Shown: positions 11,598-17,698 of the stretch, piece after piece
Numbering within the stretch: the stretch's first letter is position 1
Layout of the letters: the number at the start of each line of letters is the position of its first letter
Source: CAYMYN01 sp964394665
Lineage (GTDB): Bacteria > Planctomycetota > UBA1135 > GCA-002686595
Reading direction: 5' to 3'
Assembly: GCA_964394665.1 (NCBI GenBank)
Contig: CAYMYN010000041.1
Span: 1-32,978 of the forward strand
DNA length: 32,978 nt
Notes under the pieces: generated by a model
The model's input: only the letters and a program-made list of their open reading frames with translations
Database searches by the model: none
What the model was told of the DNA's origin: nothing
Made by a program: the position numbers and the translations under genes

Positions 11598-13097
11598 TCA
11601 GGCGTCCCGCAGCCCGGCGGGAACCAGACGGCGTTCGGCCCACTCGAACAGGCCCTGGGCGCAGAGCGCCATCAGCGCGGCCGGGATCGCGCCGCGCAGG
11701 ATCAGGCCGGTGTCCGCCAGTCGGATCCCGGTCAGGATCGGCTGGCCGTAACCCCCCGAGCCGACCAGCGCGCCCAGGGTGGCGGTGCCGATGTTGATCA
11801 CCGCGGCGGTCTTCACGCCGGCCAGGATCGCCGGCAGGGCGAGCGGCAGCTCGATCAGGCGCAGGCGTTCGTTGCGCGAGAGCCCCAGGGCGTCGGCCGA
11901 CTCGAGCAGCCCCGCGGGCAGCCCCGCGAGCCCGGCCTGGGTGTTGCGCACGATCGGCAGCAGCGAGTAGAGGAACAGGGCCGCGATCGCAGGCGCGGCA
12001 CCCAGCCCGAGCAGGGGGATCAGGATCACGAGCAGGGCCAGGGCCGGGATCGTCTGCAGGACGCCCGTCGTCGCGAGCACGACCTGACCGAGGCGCGGCC
12101 TGCGCGCCGCCGCGATGCCCAGGGGCAGCGCGAGCAGCAGCGCGGCGAGCAGGGAAGGCAGCACCAGCAGGAGGTGCTCGAAGGTCGTCCAGCCCAGGCT
12201 CCGGCGGCGATCGGTGCGGACCGGACCCTCGGCGACGAGCCCGAGCTCCCGCGCGAGGAACTCCCGTGCCACCCGGCGCGCGGGGGTGCGGTCGATCTTC
12301 GCGGCGCGATTGAGGGCGCTCATGCGCGCCGCGTCGAGCCGGCCTTCGAGGCGGCGCAGGGCCTCGAGCACCTCGGGTCGACTCTCGGCGAGCTCGCCGC
12401 TCCAGAGGATCAACGCCTCGTAGGAAGGGAAGAAGCGCAGGTCGTCCTCCAGCGCCACCAGGTCGTAGAAGGCGATCTCGGCGTCGGTGGCGTACAGGTC
12501 CATGACGTCGAGCGCGCCGCTGGCCAACCCGCGGTAGGCCAGGTCGTGGTCCAGGCCGCGCACCCGGGCGTGGGGCAGGCCGTAGGCCGCGCGCAGACCC
12601 GGCCAGCCGTCGGCGCGGCCCAGGAACTCCTCGCCGAAGCCCAGCTCGAGGTCGGGGTGGCGGGCGAGGTCGGAGATGCGCCGGATGCCCAGCTCCGCGG
12701 CCCGCTCGCGGCGCATGCCGATGGCGTAGGTGTTGTCGAAGCCCAGGGGCTCGCCCATGCCGATGCCCAGCTCGCCGAGGGCCGCGCGCAGCCCGTCGAG
12801 CCCCGCGAGCTCGCGGCCGGCGAAGAGCTCGGCGGCGAGGGTGCCCGAGTACTCGACGTAGGCGTCGAGCTCGCCCGCGCGCAGGCCCTCGAAGAGCACG
12901 CGCGTGCCGCCGAGCTCCGCGCGGTGCCGGACGTGCGCGCCGGCGTCCCGGGCCAGCTCGCACAGGAGCTCGCCCAGCACCACGGACTCGGTGAACTTCT
13001 TCGAGCCGACGCGCAGCGTCCCGTCGGTGGGGGCGCAGGCCGCCAGGGCGACCAGGGCCGCCGCAGCGACGGCGCGCCGTGCGCGCGGGCCCCTCAC
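11598..13097 (-). CDS. Betaine/choline-type ABC transporter: fused substrate-binding lipoprotein and permease
   Basis: This 499-residue protein combines two subunits. The N-terminus has a lipoprotein signal with lipobox L-A-A-C (Cys21). Residues ~28-290 form an OpuC/OsmF-type (QAT family) binding domain, recognisable from G-S-K-K-F-T-E, E-Y-S-G-T and G-L-A-S-G-A-L-D-V-M-D-L-Y-A-T-D. Tyr residues in these blocks could build the aromatic box for a quaternary amine. Residues ~305-490 are the permease, with about five to six helices and the EAA loop near E-S-A-D-A-L-G-L. The binding-domain-first order is the reverse of the permease-first fusions I know (such as OpuF or BusAB-type chains). It is topologically sound, because the lipid-anchored domain is already outside. 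The GTG start overlaps the stop of the ATPase gene, giving a two-gene importer operon. The substrate is inferred, not shown. Confidence 0.9.
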   Translation of the reverse strand: MRGPRARRAVAAAALVALAACAPTDGTLRVGSKKFTESVVLGELLCELARDAGAHVRHRAELGGTRVLFEGLRAGELDAYVEYSGTLAAELFAGRELAGLDGLRAALGELGIGMGEPLGFDNTYAIGMRRERAAELGIRRISDLARHPDLELGFGEEFLGRADGWPGLRAAYGLPHARVRGLDHDLAYRGLASGALDVMDLYATDAEIAFYDLVALEDDLRFFPSYEALILWSGELAESRPEVLEALRRLEGRLDAARMSALNRAAKIDRTPARRVAREFLARELGLVAEGPVRTDRRRSLGWTTFEHLLLVLPSLLAALLLALPLGIAAARRPRLGQVVLATTGVLQTIPALALLVILIPLLGLGAAPAIAALFLYSLLPIVRNTQAGLAGLPAGLLESADALGLSRNERLRLIELPLALPAILAGVKTAAVINIGTATLGALVGSGGYGQPILTGIRLADTGLILRGAIPAALMALCAQGLFEWAERRLVPAGLRDA

Positions 13098-13870
13098 GGC
13101 GCGCCTCCCGCGCCGCTCAGCAGCGCCGGGGTCCTCCAGGCGGCCACGAAGCGTCGTACGAAGTCGTCCGCGGGGCGCCGCACGAGGTCCTCGAGGTCGC
13201 CGCGCTGCACGACTTCGCCCGCGCGCAGCAGCACGAGCTCGTGGCCGAGGTGCGCGGCCTCCGCCAGGTCGTGGGTCACCAGCAGGACGGCCTTGCCCAG
13301 GGCCTCGAACAGCCGGCCGAGCTCGTCCTGCAGCTCGCGGCGGGTGATCGGGTCGAGCGCCCCCAGGGGCTCGTCGAGCAGCAGCACGTCGGGGTCGAGC
13401 ATCAGGGCGCGCATCAGCGCGACGCGTTGGCGCTGGCCGCCCGAGAGCCGACTCGGCAGGCGGGTCAGCTCACGCGCGTCGAGGTGCACCAGCTCGGCGA
13501 GCTCCGCCAGGCGCGCCCCGATGCGCTCCCGCGGCCAGCCCGAGCGCCGCGCCATGAGCGCGACGTTGTCCCGGGCCGAGAGGTGCGGGAAGAGCCCTCC
13601 GCCCTGCACCACGAAGCCCACGCGGCGGCGCAGCTCCGCCCAGCGCTCCGCGGCACCCCGGACGCCCCGGGGCGGCAGGGGCGAGCCCTCCCACGAGACG
13701 CGTCCGGCGTCGGGTTCGACGAGCCCCATGGCCAGCCGCAGGGCCGTCGACTTGCCCGAGCCGCTGGGGCCGATCAGCGCCAGCGTGCGTCCCGGAGAGA
13801 GCGCGAGGTCGGTCGGTGCCAGGGCCCACGCCGCGCCGTAGCGCTTCCCCGCGCCCTCGAGAGCCAGCAT
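13094..13870 (-). CDS. ABC transporter ATP-binding protein, betaine/choline (OpuCA/ProV-like) type
   Basis: This 258-residue ATPase energises the fused binding-protein/permease encoded directly downstream. It has Walker A G-P-S-G-S-G-K-S-T (34-42), Q-loop Gln89, signature L-S-G-G-Q (142-146), Walker B L-L-L-D-E-P with Asp166/Glu167, D-loop A-L-D and switch His200. It ends soon after the nucleotide-binding domain and has no CBS pair. It therefore lacks the ionic-strength sensor of OpuAA/OpuCA-type ATPases, and osmotic gating, if present, must act elsewhere. Its ATG is 78 bp from the divergent gene at 13949. The downstream gene starts inside its stop codon. Confidence 0.92.
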   Translation of the reverse strand: MLALEGAGKRYGAAWALAPTDLALSPGRTLALIGPSGSGKSTALRLAMGLVEPDAGRVSWEGSPLPPRGVRGAAERWAELRRRVGFVVQGGGLFPHLSARDNVALMARRSGWPRERIGARLAELAELVHLDARELTRLPSRLSGGQRQRVALMRALMLDPDVLLLDEPLGALDPITRRELQDELGRLFEALGKAVLLVTHDLAEAAHLGHELVLLRAGEVVQRGDLEDLVRRPADDFVRRFVAAWRTPALLSGAGGAP

Positions 13871-13948
13871 GGCCGGATCCTATCAGGCGCGGTCTCGGGA
13901 CGCGGTTAGAGTGCGACCTCCATCGTCCGCGGACGAACCACGCTCCCC
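13871..13948. promoter_or_regulatory. Divergent promoter region between the ABC importer and the Dph6-like gene
   Basis: On the minus strand TAGGAT (13877-13882) ends 6 nt before the ATG of the ATPase gene, so that transcript may be leaderless. I see no good -35. On the plus strand TAGAGT (13907-13912), the same hexamer seen upstream of the gene at 27798, lies 36 nt before the ATG at 13949. Both are matches by eye only. Confidence 0.3.
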
Positions 13949-14617
13949 ATGGCCGCACCCCGCATCCTGCTCTCCTGGTCCAGCGGCAAGGACTGCGCCT
14001 GGGCGCTACACGAGCTCCGCGCTCGCGGCGAGTTCGAGGTCGCGGGCCTCCTGACGACCCTCGAGGCGGGCGCGGAGCGCGTGTCGATGCACGGTGTGCC
14101 CCGCGCCCTGCTCCGAGCCCAGGCACGCGCCGTCGGCCTGCCCCTGTGGGAGCTGGCCGTGCCCCGGCCGTGTAGCGACGCGCAGTACGCGGCCCTGATG
14201 ACCGACACGCTGTCGCGCGCGCGCGCGGAGGGGATCGAAGCCGTCGCCTTCGGCGACCTGTTCCTCGAAGACGTGCGCGCCTACCGCGAGGCGAAGATGG
14301 CGGGGACCGGACTGGGCTGCGTCTTCCCCCTGTGGGGTCGTGACACGGGCGAGTTGGCGCGCGAGATGCTCGCCGGCGGCCTCGCGGCGCGCCTCGTCAG
14401 CGTCGACACGGCCCAGCTTGACGCGCGCTTCGCGGGCCGCGCCTTCGACGCGGCCTTCCTGGACGAGCTCCCGCCCGGCGTCGACCCGTGCGGAGAGCGC
14501 GGAGAGTTCCACACCTTCGTGCACGCCGGCCCGATGCTCCGCGCGCCCCTCGCCGTGCGCGTCGGCGCGACCTCGGTGCGCGACGGCTTCGCCCACGCGG
14601 ACCTGACGGCGATTTGA
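13949..14617 (+). CDS. Dph6-like ATP pyrophosphatase (COG2102, diphthine-ammonia ligase family)
   Basis: This 222-residue protein has the adenine nucleotide alpha-hydrolase fold. Its PP-loop S-W-S-S-G-K-D-C spans residues 9-16, and G-E-R-G-E-F-H-T-F-V (182-191) is the hallmark of the Dph6/MJ0570 family. In eukaryotes and archaea the family amidates diphthine on elongation factor 2. Bacteria have no diphthamide, so the bacterial substrate is unknown and the ligase name should not be transferred. G-D-L-F-L-E-D-V-R and C-V-F-P-L-W-G-R-D-T are further conserved family segments. It stands alone between a divergent ABC operon and a terminator hairpin. Confidence 0.85.
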   Translation: MAAPRILLSWSSGKDCAWALHELRARGEFEVAGLLTTLEAGAERVSMHGVPRALLRAQARAVGLPLWELAVPRPCSDAQYAALMTDTLSRARAEGIEAVAFGDLFLEDVRAYREAKMAGTGLGCVFPLWGRDTGELAREMLAGGLAARLVSVDTAQLDARFAGRAFDAAFLDELPPGVDPCGERGEFHTFVHAGPMLRAPLAVRVGATSVRDGFAHADLTAI

Positions 14618-14882
14618 GCTTGGCTCCGCGGCGGCCGCCCCGCGAAACGGCCGCTGGTGGGCGCTGGCCATCGTCGCATGGCGAGGCAGAGCGCGCTTCC
14701 GCGCCGCAGGGAGAACGACGGCGGGACAAAGTGCGTGACGACTCGGGCAGCCTCGCGCCGGCGATCCGGATCCACGGTGTGCACGACGCGCTGGCGCTCG
14801 CCTACGTCCACGAGTCCTGATGGAAGGAGGGAGCTGGGCCCCGTTGTCGCTCGCCCGCCCTCGAGACGCGCGCGGCATGCGA
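14618..14882. other. Intergenic stretch without a recognisable gene
   Basis: About 265 bp follow the Dph6-like gene. Short open frames exist on both strands, as expected from base composition, but none has a recognisable domain, a good ribosome site or a compatible codon pattern. I see no RNA gene here. The stretch ends at a strong hairpin. Confidence 0.4.
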
Positions 14883-14915
14883 AAGCCGTCGCCACCCCAG
14901 GGGTGACGACGGCTT
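14883..14915. terminator. Bidirectional hairpin terminator between convergent genes
   Basis: A 9-bp outer stem (AAGCCGTCG with CGACGGCTT) and an inner CACCCC/GGGGTG stem enclose a one-base centre, separated only by single mismatched bases. The hairpin lies 28 bp past the stop of the minus-strand gene at 14944. It is followed on that strand by TTTCGC, a weak U-tract. It would also end plus-strand transcription from 13949. Confidence 0.7.
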
Positions 14916-14943
14916 CCCATTCGGTGCCGGACGGTTTGGGGCG

Positions 14944-15747
14944 CTACTGGCCGGTGCCCGTGCCGGCGCCGCCACCGCCGCCGCGGCGGCCGCCGCCCGG
15001 GTTGTTGTTGCCGCCGCCGGGCCCGCCGCCGGGGCCGAAGCCTCCACGACCGCCGCGCGGGTTGGAGAGCTCGCCGAAGCGCTCGAGCTGGTCGGGGGTC
15101 AGGATGCCCGAGAAAGTGGCCTGGGTCTGCTCGCGCAGCTCGCGCATCGCGTCGCGGGCCACCCCCCAGTCGCCGCCGTCGCGCATCAGCGCCATGGCGG
15201 CCTCGCGGCGCGCTTCGGACTCGACCATTGCCTTGCGGAAGTCGGCCAGTTGGTACGGGGCGAGCTCGAGTTCGCTCGCTAGGCGGTCGATGCGCTGGTC
15301 GAGGCGCTGGACGCGTTCCTGCTCGCGTTCGAGCTGGCGCTGGCGCTCCTCCTCGCCACGCACGTCCTCGAGCGTGCGACGCACGGCCGAACGCAGGCTG
15401 TCGGGGGGCGGCGCGTCGGGCGTGCGCAGGGCGAAGAGCAGATCGGCCATCTCGTTGCGCAGCGCGGCCAGCTCTTCGGTCTCGGAGGCGGAGGCCGAGG
15501 TGCGCGCGCCGCCCTGGCCGAGTTGGAGGGCCGCGAGGCGACCCTCGAGGCGTTCGTTGGCCTGGCGCAGGCCTTCGATCTGGCCCCGCAGGGCGGCGAG
15601 CTCGTCGACCTGGGGGGCGACGGCGGCGCTGCGCGAGGGGCTCGAGGGTTCGGCGGGACGCGGAGCCGGGGAGAGGGCCTGGGTGGCCAGGCCACCGGCG
15701 AGGCCGGCGCCGCCGCCGGCGAGGAGTGCGATCAGGATCGGTTTCAT
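14944..15747 (-). CDS. Hypothetical exported coiled-coil protein with Gly/Asn/Arg-rich tail (Spy/CpxP-like helical segment)
   Basis: The 267-residue product starts with a short hydrophobic segment (residues 4-25) that could be an uncleaved anchor or a signal peptide. Two coiled-coil stretches follow (about 48-78 and 120-165), rich in Glu/Arg/Leu heptads. Then comes a helical region with A-P-Y-Q-L-A-D-F-R and L-T-P-D-Q-L-E-R-F (about 166-232). The L-T-x-x-Q form recalls periplasmic Spy/CpxP-type chaperone or metal-sensor helices, but the match is weak. The last ~40 residues are nearly pure Gly, Asn, Arg and Pro. The gene lies 19 bp after the next minus-strand exported protein, so the two are probably one operon. 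No Shine-Dalgarno is seen before its ATG. The function is unknown. Confidence 0.78.
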   Translation of the reverse strand: MKPILIALLAGGGAGLAGGLATQALSPAPRPAEPSSPSRSAAVAPQVDELAALRGQIEGLRQANERLEGRLAALQLGQGGARTSASASETEELAALRNEMADLLFALRTPDAPPPDSLRSAVRRTLEDVRGEEERQRQLEREQERVQRLDQRIDRLASELELAPYQLADFRKAMVESEARREAAMALMRDGGDWGVARDAMRELREQTQATFSGILTPDQLERFGELSNPRGGRGGFGPGGGPGGGNNNPGGGRRGGGGGAGTGTGQ

Positions 15748-15766
15748 GGGATAGGGCTCGGGGGGA

Positions 15767-16843
15767 TCAGTCGGCGGCGACGGTGTCTTCGGTGACCTTC
15801 ACGACGTGGCGAAGGGTGCCTTCCTCGACGTGGCGCATGCGCATCGAGCCGCCGCCACGGCCGGACATCTCCTGGTCGCGTTCGGTGCGCAGGCTGCCCT
15901 CGAGCTCCAGGCGCACCGGGCGGCGGGCCTCGACGGCGAAGAGCAGGCTGCCGGTGAGCTCGATGCGGAACTCGTTCGAGGCGGCGCCGGCGAGCTCGCG
16001 TGCCTCGAGCGCGCGGCCACCGCGTTCCCCGCGTCCGCCGCCGAAGGCCGGGCGCTCGGGCATCTCACCGCGGGCCTCGAGCTCGAGCTCGATGCGCGCG
16101 CAGACCAGCCCATCGTGGTCGTGGTCCAGTTCGACGAGCTTCGCGGTGCCGCTCCACTCGGCGCGCGCGAGCAGATCGCCGGCGCCGCCCCCGCCGCCGA
16201 ACATGCGGCCGCCGCCGCGGCCTCCGCGACCGCGCTCCTCACCGCCTCCGCGCTCTTCGGGGGCCGGGCGGGGGAACAACTTGCGCGTCAGGTCGATGCC
16301 CAGGGCGTGTCGAATGGCGTCCCCGTCGAGGTCCCACTTGGCGCCCTCCGCGACCTCCCCGTCCGGCAAGAGGGCGTCGAGCGCCAGGGTGAGGTGGTGC
16401 CCCTCGAGGGCCTCGGGGGCCTCGGGGCGACGCCCGTCGATCACCTTGGCCTCGGCGCCGCTGCCCTTGCGCGTGAACTCGACCACCAGGCCGTCGAAGG
16501 GGCTCTCCGCGTCGGCCTCGACCTCGTTGTCGCCCATCGTCACGCTGCGGTTGCCGCCGACGTCGGCGAAGGTGCGCCGGACGACCTGGGGCGCGCCGTC
16601 CGCGTCCACCTTCAGGAAGCGGTCGACGTGGCTGACGCGGTGCACCGCTCGGCTCGAGCCTCCGCCGCGCGGGGCCTCGACGCGCTCGCCGTCGCGCTCG
16701 ACGACGAACTCGACGGTCTCCATCTGGAGCGCGGTCTCGCTCTCGACGCGGAATTGGCGCTCGGTGGCGTAGCGGGTCTCGAGGGTCGCGGGGCCGAGGG
16801 TCAGGGCCAGGCCGGCGGCGGACAGGACGAGGGCGGTCTTCAT
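15767..16843 (-). CDS. Hypothetical exported protein with internal Gly/Arg-rich linker
   Basis: The ATG at 16843 is chosen over an upstream in-frame codon because a full AAGGAG site precedes it and a signal peptide follows at once (hydrophobic residues 4-17, ending near G-P-A). The 358-residue product is rich in beta-type alternation and acidic residues. It contains a run of Gly and Arg at about residues 205-232 and a second Gly-rich patch near 275-285. I recognise no family. The phrase pattern (V-V-E-F-T-R-K-G-S-G, L-F-A-V-E-A-R-R-P-V-R-L-E-L-E-G-S) resembles periplasmic beta-rich proteins found in planctomycetes. It is probably co-transcribed with the coiled-coil protein downstream, and both share Gly/Arg low complexity. 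Confidence 0.8.
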   Translation of the reverse strand: MKTALVLSAAGLALTLGPATLETRYATERQFRVESETALQMETVEFVVERDGERVEAPRGGGSSRAVHRVSHVDRFLKVDADGAPQVVRRTFADVGGNRSVTMGDNEVEADAESPFDGLVVEFTRKGSGAEAKVIDGRRPEAPEALEGHHLTLALDALLPDGEVAEGAKWDLDGDAIRHALGIDLTRKLFPRPAPEERGGGEERGRGGRGGGRMFGGGGGAGDLLARAEWSGTAKLVELDHDHDGLVCARIELELEARGEMPERPAFGGGRGERGGRALEARELAGAASNEFRIELTGSLLFAVEARRPVRLELEGSLRTERDQEMSGRGGGSMRMRHVEEGTLRHVVKVTEDTVAAD

Positions 16844-16851
16844 GGGCTGGG

Positions 16852-16879
16852 TCTCCTTCTGCTGCCCACGGGAGGTGGG
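16852..16879 (-). promoter_or_regulatory. Strong Shine-Dalgarno with upstream leader hairpin
   Basis: The minus strand reads AAGGAGA (complement of 16852-16858), with GGAG 9 nt before the ATG at 16843. Just upstream, GCCCAC-CTCCC-GTGGGC (16863-16879) forms a 6-bp hairpin whose CTCCC loop is complementary to the GGAG core. This could modulate ribosome access. The pairing is an inference. Confidence 0.5.
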
Positions 16880-16929
16880 CGACCGGCCCCGAACCCCACA
16901 GACGGAGTCGGGTTCCGGCTCGACCCGCC

Positions 16930-16960
16930 AAAATACGCCCCCTGCCCCCCGGATGGTGAA
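16930..16960 (-). promoter_or_regulatory. Candidate promoter of the exported-protein pair
   Basis: On the minus strand TTCACC (16955-16960) and TATTTT (16930-16935) are separated by 19 bp. TATTTT is the only A/T-rich hexamer in this gap and would give a leader of roughly 80 nt that includes the hairpin and Shine-Dalgarno above. The sigma factor is unknown. Confidence 0.4.
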
Positions 16961-16996
16961 CAACCCGCCCGAGGTGGGCTCTGGCCCCCGGGGGGC

Positions 16997-17698
16997 TCAC
17001 CCACGGCGGCGCGCCAGAGCTCCCCGCGCCGCGTGGACGAGGATCGCGCTCACCCAGGCGATCAGCAGCGTCCAGGCGTTGTGGGAGGGGAAGTGCGCTC
17101 CGCGCACGTGTTGGGTCGCCGCGCAGACCAGGCCCAGGAGCAGGCCGGGCAGGAGCCACAGCCAGGGGCGCGGTCTGCGGTGCCAGCGGGCGGCGAAGTA
17201 CAGCCCGAGCCAACCGAACCCCGCCGCGGCGTGGGCGGCGGGCCAGCCGCGGATGGGGGCGCGGCTCGGATCGGCGAAGCCGGGCACGACCTGACCGCCC
17301 CACTCGGCGAGATCCCACGGGCAAGGATGGTCGGTGAGCGCCTTCAGCGCCCCGACCGTGAGGCCCGTGAGCCCGAGGGACAGGACCACGGCGATCGCGC
17401 TGCCGGGCCAGGGAGATCGGGGTCGAACCACACGCGTGACGAGGGCCGCGAGGAAGAGGGCGATGGCGAGCCCCGCGGAGAGCCGGCGGAGACCCTTGTG
17501 CAGGACCACGAACCACAAGAACTCGCCCCGCAGGGGAAATCCCTGCGGCGTGGCCCAGGGCTCCAGCGCGGCGTGGTCCCAGCCGGAGGCCGACCAGAGC
17601 GCCACGAGCGTGCACCAGATGGCGAGCGGCCACAGCAGATGTCGCCGCCACCACGCGCTGCCGGCCAGGGCCCGGGTTTCAGCGTCGCCGCGTTCCAT
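16997..17698 (-). CDS. PAP2-superfamily membrane lipid phosphatase
   Basis: This is a 233-residue integral membrane protein with about six helices and the three PAP2 motifs in altered form. K-A-L-T-D-H-P-C-P-W-D-L (from Lys119) replaces the usual K-x6-R-P, with Cys at the Arg position. P-A-A-H carries acid/base His156. R-G-A-H-F-P-S-H (Arg199, His206) holds the nucleophile, and an Asn follows where Asp is common. The C-P-W-D-L form is typical of a PAP2 subgroup I know from other bacteria, so these changes are probably natural. It likely dephosphorylates a lipid phosphate or pyrophosphate at the outer face of the inner membrane. It overlaps the end of the upstream sulfatase-type gene by 20 nt. 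In-frame starts at 17722 and 17731 would lengthen the overlap. Confidence 0.85.
   Translation of the reverse strand: MERGDAETRALAGSAWWRRHLLWPLAIWCTLVALWSASGWDHAALEPWATPQGFPLRGEFLWFVVLHKGLRRLSAGLAIALFLAALVTRVVRPRSPWPGSAIAVVLSLGLTGLTVGALKALTDHPCPWDLAEWGGQVVPGFADPSRAPIRGWPAAHAAAGFGWLGLYFAARWHRRPRPWLWLLPGLLLGLVCAATQHVRGAHFPSHNAWTLLIAWVSAILVHAARGALARRRG

Noticed and set aside
14488..14820. Plus-strand frame past the Dph6-like gene ending in a protein-like sequence
   Set aside because: It mostly overlaps the Dph6-like gene in another frame. The unique part is short, with no recognisable motif or start.
16844..16963. 40-residue N-terminal extension of the exported protein at 15767-16843
   Set aside because: It would bury the signal peptide and cover the promoter, hairpin and AAGGAG site.
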